From the NCBI GenBank assembly GCA_932294295.1, contig OW028584.1:7200407-7264406 (forward strand): DNA of 64,000 bases. The letters run 5' to 3'. Shown here one piece after another: positions 1-14,100 of the stretch (positions within the stretch are counted from its first letter, which is position 1; each line of letters starts with the position of its first letter). The translations under genes and the position numbers were made by a program. The notes under the pieces were generated by a model. The model was not told the DNA's origin. It made no database searches and worked only from the letters and a program-made list of their open reading frames with translations. The stretch comes from Alitta virens. Lineage: Eukaryota > Annelida > Polychaeta > Phyllodocida > Nereididae.

Positions 1-2031
1 GAATTCTCTGAAATATTTTCTGACCATAGTGACTCTGTTCATGCACATTTGTTGTAATAGCTAAAAAGTGAAAATGTATTATGAAACTTGTGAGCTAGAA
101 TTATAATATGTAAATACTCTGAAGTCCTCTAGATGCAACTGATCAAGGAAATTTACATGTGTCAGCATGGCAAAAAATAAGGAATGTCAAAAATGATAAG
201 AAATACATGTATCAACAGTTAAAATATTGTACTATATTATGACAAAATAATCAACATTATATAGTCTGTCTAAGAACTTCTAAAGTACCCGAAACTAAAC
301 AATTACAAAGTACCAATATATATTAACCAGCGCGGATTCGGTTAAAGTTGATTAGATGATTGGTCAATCACCTGGCAGTGTCATAATCGGTGCAAAACTC
401 AGTAAACACTTCATGCAGGGCCGGTTACTGCTGCTGCAGTGGTTACACATAGCATCGGCCACGGCCGTTGACTGCCAGTCAACCCGATCCTTTATGTATA
501 TATTTTTTTGGCCTTCAATTTGACCAACTCTGATTGCAGATACGCTGAAAAGATACTCCTAAGGAAAGTAAAGTGTACATTGAATGGTAATTCGTGCTTA
601 GAATAAGTACGTTATAAAAAAAGTTTAATTATAATAAAAAAATAAAAAAATAACAAAAAAACGATGATAAGTCAACTTGATAAAGCTATCTTTAAAGTAA
701 TTACTAACAGCGTGTTCAAGTCTCATGAATGACCCTTTTGTTCTTGCTTTTCTGAATAAATTGTGTGATATTGCAGATGGGGCTGTAAACACAGATGTTT
801 GGTAAGTTCAAAGAGTTCAAACGGTAAATTGCCCCTTGTGTGACTCTGTCACATGAATGTGGCCAATCGAGGACAATTTTGGCGGAATTTGTCTTCATTC
901 TACAGCGTGCATTCGTTGTGTTCACACGAGCTTTGAGATAACTACAAACGCAGCATCAACATAAGGTAAGTTTATTAAATTAATATAGCAATAGCAATGA
1001 TGGAAGGTGATTGAACTGTGCACATGTTTAACTTCTGACACTTAGTCCAGAAATGAGTTTTAAGCTGTTATAATGTGAAATACGACTGCATATTTTTGTT
1101 GCCTGGAATATGTGATATAAAGCTAGCAAATCAGGAGGAGCGAAGTTTTTCCCTTAATATCCATATTCGACTTTCTGGTTTTACCACCTATATAGTTTTC
1201 CTATTGTTCTGAGCAGGATAAAACCAACGAAAATGTTAGGTTATATATAACTTCCTCCTGAGGGCAAACTGTGCGCAGTTTTACAATATCTTGTGTTAAC
1301 AATTAGTAAAAGTGTCTAGTGGTGCATAAGTTACGCATTATCTTCAGCAGACTATATCTTTTGGCGGTCTGAATGCCCAAGTTTGAACACTGGTAGCACT
1401 GGATGTATTCTACATAGAATCGTGCTTATTGCTTCCTTAAAAATAGTACGCTTGATTCTCATATCTATGCAAGTGCCGTAATTCTAACATGTATGCTTTT
1501 CCTAAAATTAATAGCTGAACAAAATGTAAATTCATCTCTGATGCTTGTTGGCTGTTTTGAAATGTTAATTACACTAATTCATGAAAAATATTGTAATTTC
1601 TCATGTGCATTATAGTTTTGGATGTATTATGGTGTCTATCAAACTATCTACGGAAGTTTTAAAAGTTAACATGTTTTGATTGATTTTGCTTAGCACATAA
1701 TGTACTTAACACTCCACATGTTTCATTGAATTCAATCTTTGTGGACTGGGAGAAAAATAGATTTTGTGACCCTAAAAATAAGTTGTGTCATCATCAAACT
1801 GCTGGAATGTCAACTGGCTCACAAGGGGGAGGGGGGGGGGGGTTGCAAGTCGGGGTGAGGCGCTGCTAGCAGCTTGCTAGAATGTTAGACTGGGTGCCTG
1901 TAAAGTTTACACTAATTACATTAGAATTAGGTTTTGACAACACAATGGTGCCAGCTGCACGGCGCCTGTGCCAATATGCTATCACAAATTAAATTCACGG
2001 ATATTTCTTAGGTGATTTCTCTTTTTGACTT
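1..2031. other. No recognisable gene; possible untranslated first exon
   Basis: No open segment here resembles a known protein. A good donor (AAG|GTAAGT) lies at 965/966, and the exon carrying the first ATG of the downstream AT-hook/UAS/UBX gene begins at an acceptor near 8112. A noncoding 5' exon ending at 965 is therefore possible, but nothing else supports it. The first six bases are an EcoRI site. A G-rich run sits at about 1825-1842. Confidence 0.3.
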
Positions 2032-2056
2032 ACTAGATAGATAGACAGGTAGATGG

Positions 2057-2090
<34 letters not shown>

Positions 2091-2100
2091 TGTATGTATG

Positions 2101-2153
<53 letters not shown>
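2032..2153. repeat. Compound microsatellite (TATG)n(TATC)n
   Basis: A short (GATA/GGTA)-type lead-in is followed by about 40 bases of TATG and about 50 bases of TATC. It is a simple tetranucleotide tract. The Tyr/Ser/Ile reading frame across it is an artefact of the repeat. Confidence 0.95.
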
Positions 2154-2155
<2 letters not shown>

Positions 2156-3747
2156 AATTTTCTTCAATACAACAACTATCTGTAAGTCAAATAAAGAAAT
2201 TTACTATCGTAGCATGACATTGCCTAAACACTGTGTCACTGTGTCAGGGTTTGTTGAAAAACCATTTAAATATACAATTAGGAGCAAACAATGTGATATA
2301 AAAATCAGGCAGTTGTGAATTTTCCAAATATACCCTGTGATATAAATCTATGGTGTCCACTTCAAACATAAGTTACATGGTCATATTCAAAGGGGTTACA
2401 TAATGCCACATGAGAAGGAAGTGGAACCAACATCTGTGTTGGGGGTGCTATTGTCTCACTGCTAATTCCCTTTTGTACAACCCCCCCCCCCCCCCCCCCC
2501 CAACTCTCTTGCTTTTTGCAAAAGCAGCATTCTAGAATAGATAACTGTGTGAGTGAAACACCATGAGTATACATTCATGAAGAACAGTCATTTGACCAGA
2601 ATAACAATGAAATTATAAGAACCTTACGGTTACAGTCAAGTTATGAATTATAGCACTTGCCTTTTCTTGACATGACATGGATGATTTTGCTTTAAAACTA
2701 TTCATGATATGATACCGAAAAGATATTGCAACATGTACCACTTGGAATTGAGACTTGCACTCAGACTTTTTAACATTACCTAAAAGAATCAGTAATTTGT
2801 TTGGAATCCCAGATCATGTATGAACACCTCACAAACAGTACAATAAAAGTTTCTTGGGAAGGGCACCAAATAAATATTATCTATGGTTTATCTTATCCAG
2901 AATAATTCATATTAAATTTAACCTTTTGGCTGTAGATAGCTTACAAATATATATGTTTCACAAAGTTAAACTTGTAATTGCTTATCTCACTTTGTATTTT
3001 TATGTAAATGAATAATTGGGGAATTCGTTCAAATATAGTTTATTTTTAACTCATGCATTTCCCTAACCAGTTTCTATCTTGTTTTGATACTACTGCTGTT
3101 TATTAAGATATGTGTATGTACAAGTTTCTGGTTGTAAATAAAAAAAATTCCGAAAATTAGAAAAGCTATTTTAGGATACATTTATAATGCCTGACACTTT
3201 AAGTGACCTAAATGTTCTAACTTCTAATCATGTGTGATACAAGCTAGTTAATTTCCTAAGCAAACCACATTGTTGCTGGCTGTTTGCAAACAATTAAGGC
3301 ATCTCAGAGTGTTGAGTCTAAATTATCATGTGACCATCAGCCAGTCACATCCAAGCCGGATTTATCAAATACATTTGACAATTATTTCTTCTAATAGCCT
3401 ATTGTCAATGTTTCACTTTTACGGAAGATTGGTCCCCCGAAACGAATTATGCAAAAGTATGCACATTTATACAGTATATTTATTTAGAGGTTCAAGTTTC
3501 TATGTCAAGGGGTGGTATATGTCAACTGCTGTATGCTTGAAGGCCAAACCCAGTACATATGATGGGATGCTTCGTTTGCGGCCTTATATACCCGATCCCC
3601 GGCCTACGTGTTATTTAGCTTTACAATGTTTAAGTACTATGATTTATTAGAACTTAGTTTAGATCTTAATTATATCATGATAAAGAAAAACAATTACGAA
3701 ATTTATTTAAATGGTTTTCTGCTACTTTTCCATAGTCCTGATACATG
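2154..3747. other. Non-coding, nothing recognised
   Basis: There are only short chance open frames. A 21-base C run lies at 2481-2501. I see no splice-consistent coding segments and no RNA gene. Confidence 0.5.
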
Positions 3748-5624
3748 TTAAAGGTCATGGGCAATCAAAATCAAACTTTGCTGGTGTGTAGTACATAGTA
3801 CAGGGAACTCAAAGCTTGAATATTCTGTAATTCTGACTTTTGTGTATAGAGACATTAGCATTTATTTATACCAATTCCCGCAACGCCAAAATCTCGGCCA
3901 GTGACGTCAGAGTTGCTGATGCAGGCCATGGACAGAATGTAAATACAGGTGTATAAATGACGTTTTCATAGCTATCATGCTACTTAGGCCTATTTTCCTC
4001 AAAGGTGGGGTCTCTTACTTGCCTCAGTTTAAGACGTTTAGCGCAAGGTATTGGCAATTTAACTCCAATTTTAGCAGAGAAAAAAAAAAGAGATTTTAAA
4101 AGATTTAAAATTTTCCATTTTCTGTCAAATGCCTTGAAAAAATTCAAGTCAAGAGATTGTGAAGCGGGGTCGGTTGAAAATCCGAAACAAGCCTTTGTTT
4201 TAACTATTTTCCGTCAGCCTTATCCTTTTTATTTTAAATCTCTTGTGCTTATTCCCATACAAAATTCATTAATGAGTGCTTGATGATTATTGAAAAATTC
4301 ATGTCTCCTGATATCCTGGTACACTTTATAAAAATAATATATGAAAAATGTAACATTGTTGACTTAAGAAGTATTTGATTAGGCAATTAAAATGTGCTGG
4401 CAATACACATTCTCATCTCGCCTTTGGGAGTCTGCAAGCATGTGATAATGAGTGAGAACCTTTGAAGTGCGAGAAACCATGTTAGATATGAACAGATAAT
4501 GCAATTATTATAAGTTTTTATAATGAAGATGTACATAAATTGGTAATTAGCATTGTGTCTTCTGTATGTATAGGATACAATGTAAACCACCCGCACAGTA
4601 CATAAAACAGAAATGTAATACGGACTATGCAACTGCATGGGCCTCTTGCTAATTGGTTTCATCCCTGGTTTAAGTATCAATAAATCATAATTTTTTTAAT
4701 CAAAAATTCATATAAAATTTCGAAATTAGAAAAACTGCTTCCATTTAAAAGCATACAACATGCATTGGGCTGTGTAGGAGTATCAAATCGGGTGTTGTCG
4801 CGCGCATAAACATAAAATTACAGCTAAATTTTTTTCCATATTAAAGGGCCACCTAAAATGACAAGTTCATTTGTCTTGATTGGTGCTCTTTTCTGATTAA
4901 TTTGTGAATGCTTCACAAATACATAGATATATACGAGCAATTGAGCCTGACACCTTTTCATCTAGGTGCTAAGTGCAATCACCACTGAGTTATCTTGGAC
5001 TACAATTAAGCATATATCTGAAGAGAGCATGCAATTCTTGTGTGCGACTTTCCTGCACTTTTAACAGTAAGCTAAAGAGCAGCTGCCCACCAGTCAAGTG
5101 CTAGTAGGCGAGGTAGTTGCGTACCTCTGGATCGTAATACTATACAATGGCATTATCGACAGTCTTAATTGCTCACTGTTTCATGGTAATTATATATATA
5201 TACCATGGATGATTGCTTTTATTTCTCTTTTACCATAATTTTATTTCACTGTATATTATTTATAACTATATAAAGCTGCATCGTGTTCCCCAATTTTTGG
5301 GTTGAAAGAAATAAATTAAATTTAAATTAGCGATGTTTATTGCAATTATTCTCAAGGCTTTTTGGACCTAATCATTGACTTCAAAGATGAGTAGATTGCT
5401 TCTGCCTTCCCAATGGCATCACTTAATGAGGCATAGACATAAAGAAGGAATAGTCACCAAAAGAATTTGCAACTGCATAATGCAAAGAAAAAAATTAGGT
5501 GTTGCGCAAATAGCGCGGGAGCGGTTAAAACTTTTTTTGTGACCAGATCTTTAAATTGAACTTAAAGCAATCGATTTAGAACATTTTCAGCCAAAGTATG
5601 ATTTTGATTGCCCATGACCTTTAA
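3748..5624. mobile_element. TTAA-flanked non-autonomous inverted-repeat element
   Basis: TTAA at 3748-3751 and at 5621-5624 bracket a 1869-bp interior. Its ends are inverted copies: AGGTCATGGGCAATCAAAAT from 3752, and its complement ending at 5620, continuing for about 24 bp with one mismatch. A TTAA target duplication is typical of piggyBac-like and some Kolobok elements. No transposase segment is visible inside, so it would be a non-autonomous derivative. The 92-codon open frame inside (4005-4283) has no recognisable domain. Superfamily assignment is inference from the TTAA only. Confidence 0.7.
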
Positions 5625-6576
5625 CAATGCTATGTGAAAACCCTTTTGGTGTATTAAAGTGTAGACTCCTGTTCTCTGTATATATTTTTACACAATTTTA
5701 CATCTTAAGAGACACAGACAAAGAAAATCGAGCATAGTGTGACAAATGGCAAAAGAGCAAATCCATTGATAATTTGCACAATTTATTTACTTGGTATAAT
5801 AACTTATCTAATAATTATTTTTTTAATACATGGGTTTTACATTCTGCTGGTATCCTATGTGGCAGTCACCTGTATAATTCAGCTAATTTTAATATGGGTT
5901 AGATGTGCTTTACTTGGGACATCATAAATCATCTGAGTTATGGACCAACTGCAATCTGGAAAAAACATTCATTGGATAACCTGCCTGTATTAACATAGCT
6001 AACCATCTAATCGATGCTACTGTATTTCCAGGTTAAATAGCAGGACAGAGAAAATAAAGGGACCTTGAGAAACCTGCAGAGTAAGGTATGTAACCAGTAA
6101 ACTCAATAGGTGACTATATATACAACATTCCAATAGGGTCTTTTCACTCAGCAGCCCTGCATTCAGCAGGTCATAAGTCTTTCATCACTTCTTATTACTC
6201 GTTTTGCTTTTCTGACATAGTAAATCATAAATAACTGATTCCATTAATACAATTTTTCAGGGAAAAAGTGAGAATTAATTGAATGATAAAATGTCAAAAA
6301 TAAATTTATATGTACTAAAATACTTTTGCTGGGATGCACTTTGTTTCAGCAATTTATCATTAGGAGCGTGAACTTTTTCAGCCAATAGAACTGCAGTATT
6401 CTTTCAGAGCCACCTGGTGGAAATATAGCAAACCTTCAGTGAAATTCCATAATGGTGTCACATTTCAATTGGCGAGAATATCAAATTGTTTGGTTAAAGT
6501 TCAAAACTAAAGATGCAGACATGTAACCATGGTCAAACATATCAACTACATAGGGCAGTGTAATATTACCATTGTT
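5625..6576. other. Non-coding, nothing recognised
   Basis: Short chance frames only. No repeat structure or gene signal was found between the TTAA element and the repeat zone that follows. Confidence 0.5.
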
Positions 6577-6725
6577 GGTTGCCTTATAAAGCAAGTGCAA
6601 TGCTCATCTGATGAGTAATAATGATATTATGATGCCCATATTAAAAATAAGAATGTTATAATGTTCGACTAATGATTGTCTTCTTTCAGATAACAAAAAA
6701 CATAAACTATATATATTTATATCTG

Positions 6726-6726
<1 letters not shown>

Positions 6727-6760
<34 letters not shown>
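6727..6760. repeat. (AT)n microsatellite
   Basis: An almost pure run of AT dinucleotides. Confidence 0.9.
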
Positions 6761-6762
<2 letters not shown>

Positions 6763-6843
6763 TTTATTTGACAGCTTCAGGTCATTCATGACATATGTAA
6801 CAAATCAGAAATATATCCAAAATGAACTAATCCACACGCCAGG

Positions 6844-7705
6844 TTCAATGCTGCTTACCCTTGGAGTGGAAGTACTCGGCTAGCTATTGGTTGCCTTATT
6901 AGGGAAGTACAATGCTCATTAATGGTTGCCCATTTGGGAAGTAACAGATGAACATACTGTTGCCTTAATTAGGAAGTAACAGGCTAGTTTGTGGTTGCCA
7001 CTATGCGAGGGGCATGCCTGATGGTTAATACATAGTTCATTATTTTTTATTCTTATGACACCAAGAGCCTTTGGAAATTATCAACAATCAAAATCAATCA
7101 AAAATAACTTCTTTTAAAAAGTGTCTGCTCGCAATATTCAATGCTGCTTACCCTTGGAGTGGAAGTACTCGGCTAGCTATTGGTTGCCTTATTAGGGAAG
7201 TACAATGCTCATTAATGGTTGCCCATTTGGGAAGTAACAGATGAACATACTGTTGCCTTAATTAGGAAGTAACAGGCTAGTTTGTGGTTGCCACTATGCG
7301 AGGGGCATGCCTGATGGTTAATACATAGTTCATTATTTTTTATTCTTATGACACCAAGAGCCTTTGGAAATTATCAACAATCAAAATCAATCAAAAATAA
7401 CTTCTTTTAAAAAGTGTCTGCTCGCAATATTCAATGCTGCTTACCCTTGGAGTGGAAGTACTCGGCTAGCTATTGGTTGCCTTATTAGGGAAGTACAATG
7501 CTCATTAATGGTTGCCCATTTGGGAAGTAACAGATGAACATACTGTTGCCTTAATTAGGAAGTAACAGGCTAGTTTGTGGTTGCCACTATGCGAGGGGCA
7601 TGGCTGATGGTTAATACATAGTTCATTATTCGTTATTCTTATGACTCAAAGAAACTTAGGAAATTATCAACAATCAAAATCAATCAAATCTAACTTCTTT
7701 ACAAA
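6844..7705. repeat. Three tandem copies of a 293-bp unit
   Basis: Copies start at 6844, 7137 and 7430, so the period is exactly 293 bp. The first two look nearly identical; the third matches until about 7620 and then diverges. Each unit itself contains a motif (GGTTGCC followed by a TTAGGGAAG/AATTAGGAAG-like stretch) repeated three or four times, so the unit is internally duplicated. Degenerate pieces of the same motif lie at about 6577-6625 and 7725-7920. No coding potential. It looks like a young minisatellite/satellite seed. Confidence 0.93.
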
Positions 7706-8118
7706 AGACTTATAACCAAAATTTAACAGGCTAGTTCGTGTTTGCCACTATTGGAGAAGCATACTTGATGAATAATAATGTTAATTTGCGTTGTTGCCAC
7801 TGCATTGTTTTTTATTAACATACTAACAAAACCATTGGTTTTATATATACTATGAAATAACTATTTCCACATCCCAGTTTTAATGCTGCTTGTTCTGGTA
7901 GTGGAGGTACCTGGCTAGTGTTTAAGTACTGTTTCAATTTTTGGTGAACACAGTATGTCTTAGTCCTTCCTATTAGCTGATTAGAGTAAAATAAATTCCG
8001 TAGAACTTTAACACCATTAAAAGAAGGTTTCATTGCTATTTAGTTCAATTAGAACAGGTAGAACTGGTTACATACTGCAAGCAATTGCATGTTGAATAAT
8101 TGACTATTTCAGGTCATC

Positions 8119-11100
8119 ATGGAAAGAGTAAAAAACATCCTTGCTTCTATCAACAACACACAGAGAACTGCAGGCAGGGGACGAGGCAGGCCCCGTACCC
8201 CTCAGAAAAAGCAGACATCCTTGTCATCGGTTTCCCCAATGACCAAAAAGCAGAAACGAGAGGTTGTACTGCTTACAAAGAACGAAGCTTTGAGGAATTC
8301 TGTCCCACGAAAAAGTGCCATGCTTGTGCTACAGAAAAGGCTTAAGAAAGTGGCACTAACACACACCGAGACAGCAACAAACCTAAAAGCGAAGATTTCC
8401 AAGAAATTTGGTGATAGGTAAGACAGCGTCATAATAGCAGTTTGATTTTACACTTATTTTAATTCTATCTTACAACTAAAGCATTTTAGGGCATGCTTAA
8501 TTTTTTTCTTAAATATAACTCTGACAAAGCTGTGACATTACATTTAACATGCGCAATTGTAACAAAGGGGAAGTTTTTATTGTTTTGTATGGTCCGTTAA
8601 GTGTGAATCCGTGAATTATGGGTTGTAGGACTGATTATCGTTATATACAGTGCATCTGACGTTATTATGCAAAAAGAATTATTGTGAATATCTTCTTCTG
8701 AGTGGATTTTCCAAATCATTCAATAATCAGACATGTTAAACATACGACTAAAAGGAAATTTTTAGTAAGTTTGCCTCTTCAAAACATTGTTACAAACTGA
8801 AATGAGAATGCCTGTCTGATGTTATTATAAGGTATGTTTTATTCCCTAAGTAGCTACATCTATGAAAGCGTAAGCAAGATTTTTAACCAGAAACATCATT
8901 TTAGAGTCTTTGCATAACCTAGACACAATAGAAATCCGACAAATATTCATCTATCAATATTCTTGATAGTTATTTTTGTTAATAAAAAAAAAAGTAAAAA
9001 AACACCATGATTTCTTGGATTGCACATAACATTGTTTTCAAATGACATCCAACAGGTTCTGTATACTCTGGTGAAGCCATGTGTAGCTGTTTTTCCCCAC
9101 CAACCTTACATTCTTGGTGGAGTGTAACTTTTGTGATTATGAAAGCCTAGTCATGGGGTTACCTCCAGAGGGCAATTGTCATGCTAGGGACTCATTCATT
9201 CTCGGAGAACCATTTGAGAATACATTGTTTCTCATATAGATACTGTTCTTCACAAAATTTAGTTTTATGGCCTTAAGCTATAAGAATAAGCCCTTGAATA
9301 ATGTACCGAACTTTGTAATATGTTGCTTCAAACTATACACAGCTTACAACAACCAATAGCATTTGACAACTACAGTTCAGGTAATGATCCTGTAACTTTC
9401 CTGTTATCATTTCAGTCTTGCAGAGATGCACTGTATCACATAATCCCAATCATTTGTCTAAATTTCAAGTTTTCTGCCTGCCTGTATCTTTAAGAGGGAC
9501 AATACTGACAATACACTCTCAAATGATTCTCCAAGTCCCTAGCATATGAATACCCCCTCTGTAAGGAAGCTGATAACTGGGCCTTCATCATGGCCTGGCC
9601 TGTACCCTACCCAAATATAAAGTTACAGACAAAGAAAAATAGAATCTGTACATGGCTGCACAACAATACCATTGTAAACTAGACCTTTTAGATGCCATTC
9701 AAATGTTGTAAACAATAGTGCATTTTACAAGTTTTGATCAAAATAATTATCGAGAATCTTGGAAAAACAAGTATTTGTCAGTGTTTGTAACATTGTTTTG
9801 AAGAGCCAAAATTACTGCAAACTACCAGGATGTTTCCTCTCTATCATGGGATTGTCTGAGTATTGAATGATTGGACAATTCACTCAGAAGATGTTCACAA
9901 TGATCATGTTGGCATAGTTTAGCCGATTTGTAAAACGTAGGACATCGAATTTGCCATGTGTGCATGTAATTGCAAGACAGTAATTAGATCTTTATAGCTA
10001 ACCTATGGTAATATGATGGCTTGGGTGGTATTATCCTGTATTAACCATGTTAACCATGAACAGTGGACAAAAGAGGATGTTTAGCGTAAGTTTAGTGCTA
10101 TTAACTTCAGTGTATCCACATTGCGATAAAGTTTTAGTCGAAAAAGTTGTTTAACTAACTGCGGTTAAGAAATTACATTGTATTAAAGCTGAAAAAGTCA
10201 AGGTTAAATTGTTAATGTTAAAAGGGGTAAATAATTCAATAAAGACAAAGTGATGACATTACAATCTAGGCAGTTGCATGAAGTCAACGATCACAAGCCT
10301 AGCTTTATGAGTGGATGCGTAATAAAAAATATTATCACTTCACATGTAAATGTGTAGTGGTCTTATTTTTAATATTGAATTTTTACATATTGTATTACTA
10401 TGAAACCAATTGCACATATCCTGTCCAGATCTGACCTCTTAACACTAATGATAACTTCCCCGCAACGAAATTTCACACATTTATACTGTATATGGCCTAG
10501 AAAAAAAAATAAACACAATTTATAGTTTAGGAAGCACTAGACTATGCTTTTCTGACTATCCTGAGAGCCCATATTTGTAGTCTGACAAAGGCATTGCCCC
10601 ATAACAATACAATACTGGAAGTTTATTTACAAGATTTAGATATAAATAGCTTGGTGCCCCCCAGACAAATTAATATCTATATGCCCAAAATTTACAAAAG
10701 ACTTATAACCAAAATATAATAATGTGGGATTAGGCCTATACTGCTTATTTTTTTACTTCTGTACTTTTTTTGTCTTCAGAGAGATTGTATTCTTAAAGGC
10801 AGGGCAGCGAGGAAATTCTTCATTTTGTCGTGTTCCGGACCCTAATGGATACGAGCTGTTACGAAATATAGCACCTCCAAAACGGAGAATTTATATAATA
10901 GAACAAGACCAGGGTGAGTGAGCTACTTTTTAAATGACACTGAGCTACATTATTCACCATAATTGCCTACTATAATTTTCATTTGGATGAATTTCAGCTG
11001 AGGCCATCCCCGCAATTAATGGTAAGTTTCATTTTACATATAAGCATGATAAGCGTCGTCCAATTAAATAAGGATTTTGCAGAAGCAAGTTGTCACAGCA

Positions 11101-14100
11101 ATGATTTGTATTTAACCAAACAATGAGCCTGCTTGAAGAAAAGAGTCTTAGTATACTTAAAAAAATAAAATCAATTCAGTGAGAGCAGGCTGTGGGCTAT
11201 GGCATTACGTTTGGGGATTAAATTCTTGGCACGAGCTCATCTCTAGTCTCGGCTATGCTTAAGGAAATCATGAAAAACAAAATATATATAATATTCTCTT
11301 TTTCCATAGCGGAACTGTTACACTATTGCACCTACATGCTTGCAAATTTGACATGATATGTCTAAGATATTGTGGTTGTACCTATGTGGGTTTTATAGCC
11401 ATAAATAATATGGTATTATAGTAAGGATGGAAAATTTGACAATTCCCCACACCTCCATATCTGAAAAACTATTATAGCTAGCTACATGCATTTGGCTATG
11501 AAATATCTTCATTATACTGCTTCCACTCCCTAAACCTCAATCTGATAGTTACTTCACATAAATTTGCTAAAGGAATAACTAAGGGAATAAACCATGTTAT
11601 ATTGTCATGACTAAGCAATTGCAATGGACTAGGTGTAGCTGAGCTCCAGAATCCCCTGTCACTTACCTGCTGTTATATTCAACTGCAATGCAAGAATCAT
11701 TGAATATACACTTTACACTTACCCTACATTGGCCTACAATTTGAATTATGTATGTGAATCCAATGTACAATAATCATTTAAATGTAAGTTGTTATTCAAT
11801 GTATTCATTCAACCTCTGTAGAAAGTCATGCAAATGTTACTTATTTATCTCATATGTGTTGATCACATATAATGCTCATTGTTTTATTAGATTCTAATGC
11901 CGACAGCAGTGAATCTGCCAGTGAAGAGGAAAGCGACATTGCGGGGCTCAGTGACAGCAATGATAGTGAAGACCTCCCATCAGAAGATGGTGATCAGGAT
12001 GATGCTGGTGTGTTAAATAACTTCCATTTTTTAAATACATGTAGATCTATGTACTATATGTATTTATGTAGCTATGTATGTATGGAAGTGTGTATGCATG
12101 TATGCATGTATGTATGCTTGTATGTATGTATCTCTATCTATCTATCTATCCAGACCAGCTGTTGCGTTGATTTTACGCTATTTGCCGTCGATTTAATTGA
12201 CTGGCACAGTGCATTCATCATATTGTTCATGTTGTTGTTGTGGTTTTTTGGCATTTTCTTGATAAGAAGCCCAGACCTCAATTTTTTTAGAGGCTCGATC
12301 CTTTCAGTCCGGCTCTAAATGAGGACGGCGTTTATTTAATATTGAATAATTACATTTGAATAATTAAACAAGCAGTAAAAATCAGATTAATCTAAAACCA
12401 AGTAATACACCAAAACATTGCTGTCATTTGCAAGCACGCCAATTGGCGATAGACTCAGTCGTGAGGCAGTTTGTCGACTAGCCAACTAGTACAATCTGTA
12501 ACAGTACACTTGGAGTGCATGGCCTGTACTCAAGACTGGCATTATAAGCTGCCTACGACACAGCCTCTATTTGAGACCCACATGTATTGTGGACGTGGCT
12601 TGTAATCAAGAAAATACGCTATTATTTGATCCACTGTCATTTCATTCTAAATATCCATGCTCTTGTGTATAATCACATTATTTGCTTCTTTATACGCGGC
12701 GATGGGTTTGTACAGCGTGCCTCTGCCCTTTGACTTTATAGACTACTGAAATGTACAGACAGTTCCATAAAATATGAGCGACTCTAAACAGCTTCAGCAA
12801 CATTTCCCTGGCTATAACTGACTAAAGCAATCCGCTTCTGCGCTTAGCTTGTAGATGGCTTACACCTAACACCACAAAAAAAAAAAATCTTGGTAAATGT
12901 GAGAAGTGTAATAAATATGTTATTATAAATATTTGTACAATATAGACATGTATCTTTGAAAAAATAAAAATAGACAAAATCCGTAACCAAATGGTGCTGC
13001 ATGTACTTTTACATCCGGCTTGTCATAGCCGGCTATATTCATACACTCAATTCAATGGTATGTAGCGTCAGATATCAAAAGTTATCAAGCTTTGTCTAGG
13101 TTTATTTAGACAGGCCATTTAATGAAACTAACTGTACATGCTGGACAGTACATGCATGGATGCACTGTGCACATTGCCTCCGTGTTACAAGTACAGTCAA
13201 TTAGAATAAATTAAAAGCTTCCATGTTGAACCAGTCTCTGCCTTTTGGGTCCCCGGAGTTTCCTACTCTAACTAAATGCAACAAAACTTTATTATTTTCA
13301 TATGTTTTACTTAAAGATCAGAGCATGACAAGCATCTTGGAGGAAATTCCAATGCCCGAAAGAGCAAACAGCCCAACAGTCATCCAGGACGAAACAAGTT
13401 TGCCATCGCCTTTGTCATCACCTTTGGCTTCACCCTTATCACCTTTAGGATCGCCTTCATCATCTCCTTCAATCTCACTTCTACCTAGCACCTCCACTGA
13501 AAACACAGATCGCAGCCTGTCCTACCAAGATAGGGTACAAAAACTTGGACAAGACTACATTTTTATACCCTTCGACCTCAAGAAAGTAAGCGCAATAATA
13601 GTTGTAAAAATTTCTTTTTTAGAGCAAAACTCTGACACTACTGATCAAATTAAATATGCAATTTTGATATATAGATGGCAGACTAAGTGATTTCGCAACA
13701 TTGCCAGATAGGCGTGGAAATCAGTATAGGTAGCTTGCAGGCCGCTTACAGGATCAGATGATAGGAAAATAGCAGAAAAAAACTGTTGTGTTTCATATTT
13801 TTGTTCTGAACCGTTTCTCACTCAAATTCAAGGAAATCTCGGATAATACCATGATAATACTGTGCACTAGGATATAATATGTGTTCCTTTTTACTCCTGG
13901 TTAAAAAAAATTAAGGGCCATACAATATAACTATTACTGCACAGTGTCTCATGCAATATCAGTTTTTATGGTACCTCGACAACCGATATGGCATTCAGCT
14001 ATATGCTTATGCAATATCGGTTGTCTCCATTCCATAAAAACTGATATTGCACTCGCCACTGTTCAATAATTGTATAATATTCACTGCACATTATATTATA

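Noticed and set aside
2070..2318. 82-codon frame with Tyr/Ser/Ile repeats
   Set aside because: It is produced by the tetranucleotide tract; no splice or domain support.
3270..3650. 126-codon open frame
   Set aside because: Composition is non-coding-like, there is no recognisable domain, and no neighbouring exons fit.
8100..8345. Second frame overlapping the first coding exon of the AT-hook gene
   Set aside because: It is a shadow frame. The frame from 8119 matches the splice phase and continues in family-like sequence.
11872..12318. 148-codon frame continuing past coding exon 4
   Set aside because: Only 11891-12007 is exon. The rest reads through a GT donor into the intronic microsatellite.
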